A DNA stretch of 64,000 bases from Robiginitalea marina (GCF_024006985.1 NZ_JAMXIB010000009.1:58694-122693); one strand, 5' to 3'. Shown: positions 17,988 through 27,263, counted from the stretch's first letter. The notes: generated by a model from the sequence alone, not told the origin. Translations and numbers: made by a program.

Positions 17988-19177
17988 CCCGGGATTTCCT
18001 CGCCTTCCAATCGCAGACCACCCCCCACCCGCTGGGCCTCGAAATCGCAGGGGCTGCAGGCAGCTATGTCTACGGCCGTGATGGGAGGGCCTACCTCGAT
18101 TTTATCGCAGGGGTATCGGCCTGCAGCCTGGGGCATTGCCACCCCAGGGTCGTCAGGGCCGTGCAGGAACAGGCCGGAAAGTATATGCACGTGATGGTGT
18201 ACGGGGAATTCATACAGGGACCCTCCCTGGAGCTGTGCCGGGAACTGGCCGCGGCCCTGCCCCCTCCCCTGCAGACGACGTACCTGGTGAACTCGGGAAC
18301 GGAAGCCATGGAAGGGGCCATCAAACTGGCCCGGCGGGTAACCGGCCGGTCGGAACTGATCGCCGCCAAAGACGCCTACCACGGCAATACCCTGGGGAGC
18401 CTGAGCCTGATGAGCTATGAGGAGCGCAAGGCGCCTTTCCGCCCCCTGTTGCCCGACGTCCGTCATATCCGATTTAACGCTGTGGATGACCTGGAACGAA
18501 TCTCCACAAAAACGGCTGCTGTGATCCTGGAAACGATACAGGGCGGGGCGGGGTTTATCCTTCCCGAACCGGGCTACCTGGCCAGGGTGCGACAGCGTTG
18601 CAGGGAAACCGGGGCCCTGCTGGTCCTCGACGAAATCCAGCCCGGGTTTGGCCGCACCGGCAAACTCTTCGCCTTTGAACATTTCGATTGCATCCCAGAT
18701 ATCCTGGTCATGGGCAAGGGAATGGCCTCCGGCCTTCCGATAGGCGCCTTTACCGCCTCCAAAGGACATATGGAAGCCCTTTCGGAGAATCCGAAGCTCG
18801 GCCATATCACCACCTTCGGGGGCAACCCGGTAGTAGCCGCTGCGGCCCTGGCTACCCTCAGGGAACTCCTTGAGGGGGACCTGATTGCAGAAACCCTGCG
18901 AAAAGAACGGCTTTTCAGGGAGCTCCTGGTACACCCCCGCATCCGGGAAATCCGGGGCAGGGGCCTGATGCTAGCCCTGATCCTGGACGATCCTGAAACT
19001 GCCAACTTCCTGGTCCTTAAAGCCATGGAGGCCGGACTCCTGCTCTTCTGGCTCCTTTTCGAACCCCGGGCAGTGCGGATCAGCCCCCCGCTGACCCTGT
19101 CGGAAAGCGAAATCAGGGAGGGCTGCGCCCTGATCCTGGAACTGCTAGATGCCCTCCCCCCGGCCGGTGTTAACTAA
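17984..19177 (+). CDS. Class-III PLP aminotransferase (acetylornithine aminotransferase-like)
   Basis: A 397-residue fold-type I aminotransferase. Visible are YGRDGRAYLDFIAGVSACSLGH, the cofactor-binding VNSGTEAMEGAIKLAR, LLVLDEIQPGFGRTGKLFAFEH (DE-x-Q), and the Schiff-base lysine in ILVMGKGMASGLPIGAF. Length equals that of ArgD/GabT relatives. The specificity is uncertain: there are no other arginine genes nearby. It overlaps the OstA-like gene by four bases, so the two are translationally coupled. A hairpin follows the stop. Confidence 0.88.
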   Translation: MTRDFLAFQSQTTPHPLGLEIAGAAGSYVYGRDGRAYLDFIAGVSACSLGHCHPRVVRAVQEQAGKYMHVMVYGEFIQGPSLELCRELAAALPPPLQTTYLVNSGTEAMEGAIKLARRVTGRSELIAAKDAYHGNTLGSLSLMSYEERKAPFRPLLPDVRHIRFNAVDDLERISTKTAAVILETIQGGAGFILPEPGYLARVRQRCRETGALLVLDEIQPGFGRTGKLFAFEHFDCIPDILVMGKGMASGLPIGAFTASKGHMEALSENPKLGHITTFGGNPVVAAAALATLRELLEGDLIAETLRKERLFRELLVHPRIREIRGRGLMLALILDDPETANFLVLKAMEAGLLLFWLLFEPRAVRISPPLTLSESEIREGCALILELLDALPPAGVN

Positions 19178-19190
19178 TTTGTTGATAAGA

Positions 19191-19211
19191 AACCCGGGGG
19201 CCACCCGGGTT
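19191..19211 (+). terminator. Possible terminator hairpin after the aminotransferase gene
   Basis: AACCCGGG and CCCGGGTT form an 8-bp stem around a five-base loop 13 bases after the stop. No T-run follows directly (the next T-rich stretch is at 19228), so termination would be weak. Confidence 0.4.
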
Positions 19212-19227
19212 CAAGCCCGTAAAAAAA

Positions 19228-19235
19228 TATTTTTA
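19228..19235 (+). promoter_or_regulatory. -7 promoter element for the TPR gene
   Basis: TATTTTTA, one mismatch to TAnnTTTG, 28 bases before the ATG at 19264. Confidence 0.45.
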
Positions 19236-19263
19236 GTTCCATACGGAACCCAAAAAGGTATGT

Positions 19264-20664
19264 ATGTCGTCTGATCCGAACGAGCAACCCACCCCCCCTA
19301 TTTCGAAGTTTGAATCCATGCTGAAGACTGATGACGTCTATTTCTTTGACGCTGAGGAATTTGAAGACATTATCCACCATTACCTGAACCACGGAAAAAT
19401 CTCCCTCGCCAAAAAAGCCATCCGCATGGGGTTGCAGCAGCACCCGCATTCCCTTGACATCCGGTTACTTGAGGTAGAAGTAATGGTCTTCGAAAACCGG
19501 TTCGACGAAGCGGAAAAGGTCCTCGACCAGGTTCAATTACTGGATCCGAACAACGAGGAAATCTATGTACAGCGCGCAAACATCTGCTCCAAGCAGGATA
19601 ACCACGAACGCGCCATCGAATTCCTCAAACAAGCCCTCGAAATCGCCGAGGATGACGCAGACCTCTACTCCCTCCTGGGCATGGAGTACCTTTTCATGGA
19701 TGCCTATGGGGAAGCCCGGGATTGCTTTATGCAATGCCTGGATTCGGACCCGGAAGATTATGCCTCCCTGTACAATATCATTTATTGCTTTGAATACCTG
19801 GACGACCTCCACGGGGCCATCCGGTACCTGAATGCCTACCTGGAGACCAACCCGTACTGCCAGATCGCCTGGCACCAGCTCGGAAAGCAATATTATACCC
19901 TGAAACGCTATGAGGAGGCCCTGGCGGCTTTTGACTTCGCCATCATCTCAGACGACACCTTCCTTGGCGCCTATTTCGAGAAAGGGCGGGTGCTGGAAAA
20001 ACTGGGGCGGTACCGGGAAGCCATAGAAAATTATTCCGCCACCACCGAAATGGAGGATCCTACCTCCCACGCCTACCTTCGTATGGGGCGGTGTTATGAA
20101 AAACTCGGCAAAGACGACCGGGCAAGGCATTACTACTACCTGACCGTTCATGAGGACCCCCTGCTCGACAAGGGATGGCTGGCCATCACCGACTATTATC
20201 TCCGCAGGAAAGATTACCTGAAGGCCCGGGAGTATATCGACAAGGCCCTGAATATAGATGGGGAAAACCCCACCTACTGGAAACGTTCGGGAATTATCCA
20301 CAAGGCGCTCGGCGAGTGGCATGAAGCCGATTTTGCCTTCAAGCAGGCCACGGAGCTGGGCAACTACGAAGTGGATTCCTGGCTGCTCTGGGCAGAGGTA
20401 CTCAGGGAATGCGGGGAACTGCAGGCTGCCGCTTCCATCCTGGAGCAGGGCATGGAATTCCACCCCGATGCGGTGGAACTCCTCTTCCATCTTGCAGGGT
20501 TCACCCTGCTGCTCCACCAGGTGGAAGAAGGGGAGGGCCTGTTGCGAAAGGCCCTGAAGAAAGCCCCGGAGAAACTGACCCTGTTCAAGAAGGCTTTTCC
20601 GGAAATCTCAAGGGCCAAAGGGGTACAGCGCATTATAAGGGAATGCCAGAAGGCTTCCCAATAA
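19264..20664 (+). CDS. Tetratricopeptide repeat protein
   Basis: A 466-residue soluble protein without a signal peptide. After an acidic N-terminus (about residues 1-40) it is almost entirely TPR helices with a 34-residue period. Examples are DEAEKVLDQVQLLDPNNEEI, RAIEFLKQALEIAEDDADLY and REAIENYSATTEMEDPTSHA. I count at least ten units. It is a probable protein-interaction scaffold; the partner is unknown. Because the next gene's -7 box lies just past its stop, the downstream DUF368 genes can be transcribed separately. Confidence 0.88.
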   Translation: MSSDPNEQPTPPISKFESMLKTDDVYFFDAEEFEDIIHHYLNHGKISLAKKAIRMGLQQHPHSLDIRLLEVEVMVFENRFDEAEKVLDQVQLLDPNNEEIYVQRANICSKQDNHERAIEFLKQALEIAEDDADLYSLLGMEYLFMDAYGEARDCFMQCLDSDPEDYASLYNIIYCFEYLDDLHGAIRYLNAYLETNPYCQIAWHQLGKQYYTLKRYEEALAAFDFAIISDDTFLGAYFEKGRVLEKLGRYREAIENYSATTEMEDPTSHAYLRMGRCYEKLGKDDRARHYYYLTVHEDPLLDKGWLAITDYYLRRKDYLKAREYIDKALNIDGENPTYWKRSGIIHKALGEWHEADFAFKQATELGNYEVDSWLLWAEVLRECGELQAAASILEQGMEFHPDAVELLFHLAGFTLLLHQVEEGEGLLRKALKKAPEKLTLFKKAFPEISRAKGVQRIIRECQKASQ

Positions 20665-20671
20665 AAAAGGC

Positions 20672-20679
20672 TACTTTTG
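20672..20679 (+). promoter_or_regulatory. -7 promoter element for the DUF368 pair and aroE
   Basis: Exact TACTTTTG, 14 bases before the ATG at 20694 and only 7 bases after the TPR gene stop. Confidence 0.6.
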
Positions 20680-20693
20680 CGCTTTTACCGGAT

Positions 20694-21617
20694 ATGTCAG
20701 GACGAACTCCCATTCACTTTTTATGGATTGTGCTAAAGGGCATGGCCATGGGGGCAGCCGACGTGGTCCCCGGGGTCTCCGGGGGAACCATTGCCTTTAT
20801 CTCGGGCATTTATGAAGAACTCATCGGCTCCCTGAACAACCTGCGACCCGCCTTGCTGCTTACCTGGAGGAAAGAAGGGTTTGCCGCCTTCTGGAAGGCT
20901 GCCAACGGGAGCTTCCTGCTGGCACTCCTTTCCGGGATCGCCATAAGCGTCGCCTCCCTGGCGAAAGGGATCAGCTGGCTGCTTGAACACCAGCCGGTAC
21001 TGGTCTGGTCCTTTTTCTTCGGCCTGGTTTTGGCCAGTGTTTTATACGTGGCCAAAAGCATCCGGGTCCGCAGCCCCGGAATCCTGGCCATGGGGCTGCT
21101 CGGGATGGTCGTGGCCTACGGGCTGGTATCCCTGCCGGTATCCGAAGAGCAGGCCACCCTCCCCTACCTCTTCCTTTCAGGGGCATTGGCGATTTGCGCC
21201 ATGATCCTTCCGGGGATTTCAGGCGCCTTTATCCTGGTGCTGCTGGGGTCCTATAAAAGCGTGCTGGATGCCGTCCACCAACGCGACCTGCAAATCATCT
21301 TCTTTGTGGGGGCCGGGGCTATCGTGGGGTTGCTCACTTTTTCGCGCCTGCTCAAATGGATGTTTTCCCGCTTCAGGGATGCCACCCTCTCCCTGCTCAC
21401 GGGTTTTATCCTGGGTTCGCTCCCGAAAATCTGGCCCTGGAAGGAAACCCTCGAAACGCGTAATTTCGACGGCAAAACCGTCGTGGTCCGCGAGGCCAAC
21501 GTGGCCCCCTGGCATTATGCGGACGACCCTGAGTGGGCAGCTGCCCTCGGGCTGGCTATCCTCGGATTTTGCCTTATTTTTGTCTTGGAGCGCCTCGCTT
21601 CACAAAAAAATTCCTGA
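20694..21617 (+). CDS. DUF368 (PopT-type) polyprenyl-phosphate transporter, copy 1
   Basis: A 307-residue polytopic membrane protein with about eight hydrophobic segments. It shows the duplicated hallmark motifs of DUF368: MGAADVVPGVSGGTIAF near the N-terminus and MILPGISGAFILVLLGSYK near residues 170-190. DUF368 proteins have been shown in other bacteria to recycle undecaprenyl phosphate across the inner membrane (PopT family); assignment here is by family. ATG 20694 was chosen because the longer frame back to 20409 overlaps the TPR gene and has no membrane start. A paralogue follows six bases later, and then aroE. Confidence 0.88.
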   Translation: MSGRTPIHFLWIVLKGMAMGAADVVPGVSGGTIAFISGIYEELIGSLNNLRPALLLTWRKEGFAAFWKAANGSFLLALLSGIAISVASLAKGISWLLEHQPVLVWSFFFGLVLASVLYVAKSIRVRSPGILAMGLLGMVVAYGLVSLPVSEEQATLPYLFLSGALAICAMILPGISGAFILVLLGSYKSVLDAVHQRDLQIIFFVGAGAIVGLLTFSRLLKWMFSRFRDATLSLLTGFILGSLPKIWPWKETLETRNFDGKTVVVREANVAPWHYADDPEWAAALGLAILGFCLIFVLERLASQKNS

Positions 21618-21623
21618 CCCTGC

Positions 21624-22643
21624 ATGTACCACCCCAGATCCCTATCGGACAAAGTGCTTTTGTTCATCAAAGGCCTGGCCATGGGTGCCGCCAACAAGGT
21701 ACCCGGGGTTTCCGGGGGTATTGTGGCCTTCGTGGTCGGGTTTTACGAGGAATTCATCTATTCCCTGCGGAAGGTAAACCTCAAGGCCTTCAAACTTTTG
21801 CTGGGCGGGCGGTGGAAGAGTTTTTACCGGTATGTGAATGGCCCGTTTCTCTCCCTGCTTATCATGGGGATGCTTTTCAGCTACTTCAGCGTCTCCAAAG
21901 TCCTTGATTATTTCCTGGACCGAAAGGAGCTCTATGTCTGGTCGCTCTTTTTCGGCATGATCATCGGATCGATCTATTTTATATCCAAAGACTTCAAGCA
22001 CTGGAATAAAAAAACCCTTCCCATTGGCCTCCTGGGCCTTCTGGTGGGGATTTCGATTAGTTTCCTGAGCCCCGCCAAAGAGAATGACAACCTCATATTC
22101 GTCTTTTTTTGCGGGATTATCAGTGTTTCGGGGATGACCCTCCCCGGCCTTTCAGGGTCCTTTATCCTCATCCTGCTCGGGAATTATGTGCTGCTGCTGG
22201 TCGATTCGGTGAATGCCCTCTACGACACCATGGCAGAAATTTTCCGGGCCGATTTCAGCTTTGTAAACAACCGGGAACGACTGCATACCCTGCTTATCCT
22301 GGCGGTTTTCACGGCGGGTTCCGCAACCGGTTTGGTGAGCCTGTCTCACCTGCTCGGATATGTACTGAAACATTTCAGGCACATGACCACCGCTGCGATC
22401 ATCGGGTTCATTACCGGTTCCCTGGGGGTGGTCTGGCCCTGGAAAAAAACCATATACCTCCAGGACAGCGCAGGCACCCTGCTGCTCGACTCCAATGGCG
22501 ACCGGATTATCGTCAATTACCAGCGGTACCTTCCCGAACTCTTTTCGGCAGAAACGGCCCTGGCGCTGGGGTTTATCCTGGCCGGCATTGCCCTGCTGGT
22601 CTTCCTGGAATGGTACGGCAAATACCGGTTGAACAATGCGTAG
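21624..22643 (+). CDS. DUF368 (PopT-type) polyprenyl-phosphate transporter, copy 2
   Basis: A 339-residue paralogue of the preceding gene with the same two motifs (MGAANKVPGVSGGIVAF and MTLPGLSGSFILILLGNYV) and similar membrane topology. It differs by a longer loop around LVDSVNALYDTMAEIFRADFSFVNNRE. Spacing to copy 1 is six bases and its end overlaps aroE by eight bases, so the three form one operon. The divergence suggests an old duplication with possible division of labour, for example in different lipid carriers or orientations; that is inference. Confidence 0.88.
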   Translation: MYHPRSLSDKVLLFIKGLAMGAANKVPGVSGGIVAFVVGFYEEFIYSLRKVNLKAFKLLLGGRWKSFYRYVNGPFLSLLIMGMLFSYFSVSKVLDYFLDRKELYVWSLFFGMIIGSIYFISKDFKHWNKKTLPIGLLGLLVGISISFLSPAKENDNLIFVFFCGIISVSGMTLPGLSGSFILILLGNYVLLLVDSVNALYDTMAEIFRADFSFVNNRERLHTLLILAVFTAGSATGLVSLSHLLGYVLKHFRHMTTAAIIGFITGSLGVVWPWKKTIYLQDSAGTLLLDSNGDRIIVNYQRYLPELFSAETALALGFILAGIALLVFLEWYGKYRLNNA

Positions 22644-23367
22644 GTTTGGTCTTATCGGAAAAAACATCTCATATTCGTTTTCACCCGGGCACTTCCGGGA
22701 GAAGTTCCTCCGCATGGGCCTGGCCGATTGCCGCTACGATATTTTCGACCTTGGGGAAATCGGGGAATTCCCCGCCCTGTTGAGCCGTTATCCGGACCTG
22801 GAAGGCCTCAATGTCACCATCCCGTACAAGGAAGCGGTGATCCCTTACCTGCAGGAGTTGGACCCGACTGCCGCTGCCATTGGTGCGGTGAATACCATCA
22901 GGGTATCCCCCGGGGGGTTGAAGGGATTCAATACCGATGTGGTGGGTTTCCGGGATTCCCTCAGGCCCCTGTTGCGGGGGTCTGACACCGCAGCCCTGAT
23001 CCTGGGTACCGGGGGGGCTTCCAAGGCAGTGGCCTATGCCCTGGGCCAGCTCGGCATTCCCCTGCGGTTCGTTTCCAGGGACCCCGGCCCCGGGCAACTT
23101 TCCTATGAAGCCCTGGATGCAGCAATGTTGCGGGAATTTCCAGTCATTATAAACTGTACCCCCCTGGGCACCTACCCGGCGGTTTCCGGGGCCCCTGCAA
23201 TACCCTATGCCGCCATTACCCCTGCCCACCTGCTCTACGACCTCATCTATAACCCGGAACAGACCAAATTCCTCAGGAAGGGGGCGCAACAGGGCGCCCG
23301 GACCAAGAATGGCCTGGAAATGCTCCAGCTGCAGGCCGAAGCCTCCTGGGAACTCTGGAGCCCATAA
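22636..23367 (+). CDS. aroE: Shikimate dehydrogenase
   Basis: A 243-residue enzyme of the aromatic amino acid pathway (3-dehydroshikimate to shikimate, NADPH). It shows FSPGHFREKF (substrate binding), GLNVTIPYKEAVIPYL with the catalytic lysine, IGAVNTI, FNTDVVGFRDSL, the nucleotide-binding LGTGGASKAVAYAL, and the C-terminal NGLEMLQLQAEASW. Slightly short for the family, but all motifs are present. It overlaps the second DUF368 gene by eight bases. Confidence 0.94.
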   Translation: MRRFGLIGKNISYSFSPGHFREKFLRMGLADCRYDIFDLGEIGEFPALLSRYPDLEGLNVTIPYKEAVIPYLQELDPTAAAIGAVNTIRVSPGGLKGFNTDVVGFRDSLRPLLRGSDTAALILGTGGASKAVAYALGQLGIPLRFVSRDPGPGQLSYEALDAAMLREFPVIINCTPLGTYPAVSGAPAIPYAAITPAHLLYDLIYNPEQTKFLRKGAQQGARTKNGLEMLQLQAEASWELWSP

Positions 23368-23463
23368 GTCCGGGGGCCGAAAAAACACGGCTTTGCCTTT
23401 GTGATAAGCCCCCATGTTAGTATCTTAGAATGGAGATCGCAGCATTACTGTAAATTCAGACTC

Positions 23464-25695
23464 ATGCCGGAAGAGGAAAAACAAGCACTGCAGCCCGCTG
23501 CAGGGGGGGAAGGTCAAAACGGACATACCGATAAAGAAATGGCTCCGGAACCCGGGGAATCGGAGACCACAGGGAAACCTGAAACCGCGGGAGAACCTGA
23601 TACCAAAGGGGCATCTGAACCCATAGGGGAACCCCAACCCGCACAGGACGCTGGGACCAAAAGAGTGCCTGATGCCATAGAGGAACCCCATCCCGCGGGA
23701 GAGCCTGAGGCCAAAAAGGTATCCGATTCCACAGGGGTAGCCGAACCCGCGCAGGAAGCTCAATCCAAAACGGAGCCCAAACCCAAAGGGGAACCTCATG
23801 AAACCACTGGAGAAGAGGCTGCAGGGGACTCTGAATCGCATGAGGAAAAGGGCGGGGACCCTGAAGAAGAAATAGACCAGTCCAATGCTGAAGATGCCGA
23901 GGACTCCGAAAACGAAAGGAGGCACCAAATCCCCTTTCTGGACTACCACTCCCTTTCCCTGGAAAACCTTGTAGGCGAATTACAGCGCCTGTTGCGGACG
24001 GAAAAGGTTCAGGCAATCCGCAAGCATGTGGATGCGATAAAGCACGAATTCGACCTGAAATTCCAGGACTTTATCGAGGAGAAAAAAGATGCCTTTGTAA
24101 CCCGGGGGGGCAATGAGGCCGATTTCAAGTACAACTCGGTAACCAAGCGGCAGTTCAACGAACTTTTCGCAGAATACCGGGAAAAGCGAAACCAGTATTA
24201 CAAAAACCTGGACCGTGACCTGAAAGAAAACCTGCAGAACCGGCTCTCGATCATTGAGGAACTCAAAGGCCTGGTCAGTATGGAGGAGGACATGACCACC
24301 ACCTACAAGACCTTCAAGGACCTGCAGGAGCGCTGGCGGAAGGCCGGAGCCATCCCCCGTGCGAACTATAACGATGTGTGGCGGACCTACCACCACCATG
24401 TGGAGATTTTTTATGACTTCCTCCACTTGAACCGCGAATTGCGCGACCTGGATTTTAAATTCAACCTGGAGGAAAAGGAAAAATTATGCCTGAAGGCGGA
24501 GGCCCTTCTGGAAGAGGAAGACATAAACAAAGCTTTCCGGGAGCTGCAGGTCCTCCACAAGGTCTGGAAGGAAGACCTGGGACCCGTGGCCCAGGAAGAG
24601 CGCGAGGCTATCTGGAACCGTTTTAGCGAGGCGACCAAAAAAATCCATCAGCGCAGGCAGGAATATTTCCAGCAGCAAGAGCAGCAGTACGTGGCCAACC
24701 TGGAGGAAAAACAGCGAATCATCTCCCAAATCGAAGCCCTGGGCAGCAACGTGGGGAACAGCCACCGCGCCATCCAGAAGCAAATGGCAGAAGTTGAAGC
24801 CCTTCGGGATCGGTTTTTCAAGGCAGGGAAGGTACCCCAGAAATCCAATGAAGCTACCTGGGCCTCATTTAAAAAGGCGGTACGGACCTTTAACCGGGCC
24901 AAAAACGCCTACTACAAGAACCAGAAAAAGGAACAACAGGAAAACCTCGACAAAAAACGGGCCCTGCTGCAGCGCGCCCTGGAACTCAAAGACAGCGAAG
25001 ACCTGGAAGCCGCCACCCCGGAAATGAAACAACTCCAGAAGGAATGGAAAGAAACGGGCCACGTGCCCCGCAAATATTCCGATAAAATCTGGAAACAATT
25101 CAAGGAAGCCTGCAACCAGTACTTTGACCGGGTGCACGCCGGCAGGAACCGGGCCGGCGAACAAGAGTTGAAAAACCTTGAGCTGAAATCGGCCCTGCTG
25201 GAAGAGTTGCGGGAGTATACCCTTACCGGCGACCGCGACAAGGATGTTGCCGCCCTGGAAGGGTTCCTTGCCCGCTGGAACGAAATCGGCCATGTACCAC
25301 GAAACAAAAAGCACCTGAACTCCCGCTTTCAGAAAATCCTGGAGGCCCTGCTGCGAAAATCGGGCATCAGTAAGCAGGAAGGGGAAATCCTTCGGTATGG
25401 AGACCGGATTCAGCAGCTTTCCGAGGCTGAGGACCAAAGGGCTGTGGAACAGGAGCGGCAATTCGTCAGGAAAAAAATAGAAGAGGTCAAAGGGGAGATC
25501 AGGCAGTTGGAAAATAACCTTAATTTCTTTTCGGACCCCACAAAAGAAAACCCTTTAGCCCGGGAAGTCATCGAAAACATCGAAGGGAAAAAGGACGCCC
25601 TGGACGGATGGAAAGGCAAGCTCAAAAAACTCAATATCCTTAAGCACCAGCTCCAGCATGAGGAGGCTGGCCCCGAAGAAGAGGAAGCAGAATAA
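23464..25695 (+). CDS. DUF349 domain protein with acidic low-complexity N-terminus
   Basis: A 743-residue soluble protein. Residues 1-155 are low-complexity and rich in Glu, Pro, Gly and Ala, and include a degenerate 18-19-residue repeat. The rest is a long helical/coiled-coil array of DUF349 units, each with the pattern LQxxWKxxGxVPRxxxxxxWxxFxxxxxxxF: KDLQERWRKAGAIPRANYND, QKEWKETGHVPRKYSD and LARWNEIGHVPRNKKH are clear copies, and I see about six. The family is cytosolic with no assigned function that I can rely on. ATG 23464 (MPEEEKQ) was preferred to the in-frame start at 23401. A possible weak -7 box (TATCTTAG) lies at 23421-23428. Confidence 0.88.
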   Translation: MPEEEKQALQPAAGGEGQNGHTDKEMAPEPGESETTGKPETAGEPDTKGASEPIGEPQPAQDAGTKRVPDAIEEPHPAGEPEAKKVSDSTGVAEPAQEAQSKTEPKPKGEPHETTGEEAAGDSESHEEKGGDPEEEIDQSNAEDAEDSENERRHQIPFLDYHSLSLENLVGELQRLLRTEKVQAIRKHVDAIKHEFDLKFQDFIEEKKDAFVTRGGNEADFKYNSVTKRQFNELFAEYREKRNQYYKNLDRDLKENLQNRLSIIEELKGLVSMEEDMTTTYKTFKDLQERWRKAGAIPRANYNDVWRTYHHHVEIFYDFLHLNRELRDLDFKFNLEEKEKLCLKAEALLEEEDINKAFRELQVLHKVWKEDLGPVAQEEREAIWNRFSEATKKIHQRRQEYFQQQEQQYVANLEEKQRIISQIEALGSNVGNSHRAIQKQMAEVEALRDRFFKAGKVPQKSNEATWASFKKAVRTFNRAKNAYYKNQKKEQQENLDKKRALLQRALELKDSEDLEAATPEMKQLQKEWKETGHVPRKYSDKIWKQFKEACNQYFDRVHAGRNRAGEQELKNLELKSALLEELREYTLTGDRDKDVAALEGFLARWNEIGHVPRNKKHLNSRFQKILEALLRKSGISKQEGEILRYGDRIQQLSEAEDQRAVEQERQFVRKKIEEVKGEIRQLENNLNFFSDPTKENPLAREVIENIEGKKDALDGWKGKLKKLNILKHQLQHEEAGPEEEEAE
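23602..23771 (+). repeat. Degenerate 54-57-base tandem repeat in the DUF349 gene
   Basis: Three in-frame units of 18, 19 and 18 codons can be aligned: TKGASEPIGEPQPAQDAG, TKRVPDAIEEPHPAGEPEA and KKVSDSTGVAEPAQEAQS. The repeat is within coding sequence and is too degenerate to be phase-variable by slippage. Confidence 0.5.
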
Positions 25696-25717
25696 GGAAG
25701 CCCGGGCGGGAAGGCCC

Positions 25718-27019
25718 CTAGACCGGCTCCCCGTACAGGTCAAAATCCGCCGCCCCTGTAATGCGCACGTCGGCAAACGCTCCCAGGCGCAGGTAATGGG
25801 AAGAAGCGTCCACCAGCACTTCGTTGTCCACATCCGGGGAGTCGTATTCGGTCCGGCCGATATAATAGCCGCCTTCCATACGGTCGATCATGCACCGGTA
25901 GGTACGCCCTATCTTCTCCTGGTTAAGTTCCCAGCTGATCTGTGACTGCAATTCCATGATTTCATTGGCCCGCTCCTGCTTGACGTGCTCGGGGACATCG
26001 TCGGGGAGGGAATACGCATGGGTATTCTCCTCATGGCTGTAGGTGAAACACCCCAGGCGTTCAAAGCGCTGTTCGCGCACCCATTCCTTCAGGAGCTGGA
26101 AATCCGCCTCCGTTTCCCCGGGGAAGCCGACGATCAAGGTGGTACGGATTGCCATCCCGGGCACCTGCCGGCGGAATTCCGCGAGCAGGCGGTTGGTTTT
26201 CTCCATAGTCGTCCCCCGCCGCATGGCCTTCAATACAGGGTCCGAAATATGTTGCAGGGGAATGTCTATATAATTGCAGATGATCGGTTCTTCCCGCATG
26301 ACTTCGAGCACATCGAGGGGAAAGCCGGTGGGGAAGGCGTAATGCAAGCGTATCCACTCGATGCCCTCCACACGCGCCAGGGCGCGGAGCAAATCGGCCA
26401 GGGCCCTTTTCCGGTAGAGGTCCAGGCCGTAGTAGGTCAGGTCCTGGGCAATGAGGATCAGCTCCTTTACCCCTTTGGCAGCGAGCACCTCCGCCTCCCG
26501 TACAAGGGCTTCAATAGGTTGGCTGCGGTGTTTTCCACGCATCAGGGGAATGGCGCAGAAGGAACACGGGCGGTCACAGCCCTCCGCGATCTTCAGGTAG
26601 GCATAGTTGGCCGGGGTAGTGGTCAGCCGCTCACCTACCAGTTCATGCTGGTAATCAGCCCCCAGGGCCTTCAGCAGGCGCGGCAGGTCGCGGGTTCCGA
26701 AATAGGCGTCTACGTTGGGGATCTCCTTCTCCAGGTCCGGTTTGTACCGCTCACTGAGGCATCCGGTCACAAAAACCTTGTCGATACGTCCGGCTTCCTT
26801 TTCCCGCACCTGTTCCAGGATGGTATTTACGCTTTCTTCCTTGGCATTGGCTATAAAACCGCAGGTATTGATCACCACGATGTTCCCTTCCCCTTCATGG
26901 ACCACATCTTTGCCCCCGGCCTTCAACTGGCCCATAAGGACTTCGGAATCGTAGAGGTTCTTGGAACACCCCAGGGTGATCACATTAATGGTATTCTTTT
27001 TAATGGATTTGGTGCGCAT
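25718..27019 (-). CDS. rimO: Ribosomal protein S12 methylthiotransferase
   Basis: A 433-residue radical-SAM methylthiotransferase acting on Asp of ribosomal protein S12. The N-terminal UPF0004 domain carries C18, C53 and C87 for the auxiliary cluster (LGCSKN, NTCGFI, TGCLSE). The radical-SAM motif is C148-xxx-C152-xx-C155 (CDRPCSFC). A TRAM domain closes the protein. The LGCSKNLYDSE opening separates RimO from MiaB. ATG at 27019; the -7 box is 16 bases upstream. It is the last gene of the minus-strand block that contains ftsY and rpmB/rpmG. Confidence 0.95.
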   Translation of the reverse strand: MRTKSIKKNTINVITLGCSKNLYDSEVLMGQLKAGGKDVVHEGEGNIVVINTCGFIANAKEESVNTILEQVREKEAGRIDKVFVTGCLSERYKPDLEKEIPNVDAYFGTRDLPRLLKALGADYQHELVGERLTTTPANYAYLKIAEGCDRPCSFCAIPLMRGKHRSQPIEALVREAEVLAAKGVKELILIAQDLTYYGLDLYRKRALADLLRALARVEGIEWIRLHYAFPTGFPLDVLEVMREEPIICNYIDIPLQHISDPVLKAMRRGTTMEKTNRLLAEFRRQVPGMAIRTTLIVGFPGETEADFQLLKEWVREQRFERLGCFTYSHEENTHAYSLPDDVPEHVKQERANEIMELQSQISWELNQEKIGRTYRCMIDRMEGGYYIGRTEYDSPDVDNEVLVDASSHYLRLGAFADVRITGAADFDLYGEPV

Positions 27020-27035
27020 CGGTTCAACTGAAGTG

Positions 27036-27043
27036 CAAAAATA
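27036..27043 (-). promoter_or_regulatory. -7 promoter element for rimO
   Basis: On the minus strand TATTTTTG, an exact match, 16 bases before the rimO ATG. The remaining bases of the 244-base gap (27044-27263) hold nothing that I recognise. Confidence 0.6.
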
Positions 27044-27263
27044 CGACTTGGAGATACATCATGGACCATTTTGCCGGTCTTTTCATTTTTGCATGCGTGA
27101 ATGCCCTAAGGCCAGGGATACGGGATGGGATTGCTTTCAGGACGGCGGCTGCCCCATTTCGGATCGGGTCGCGGCAGGGCGGCTCCCTTCAGGAAAGGAC
27201 CCCATTCGGTTAACAAAAAGCCCCGGCCCGGAGGCCAACGCATTCAATCGACCGGCCGTCCAC

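Noticed and set aside
20409..20693. An N-terminal extension of the first DUF368 protein
   Set aside because: It would overlap the TPR gene for over 250 bases and gives an Arg/Gly-rich sequence. The -7 box at 20672 and ATG 20694 give a normal DUF368 start.
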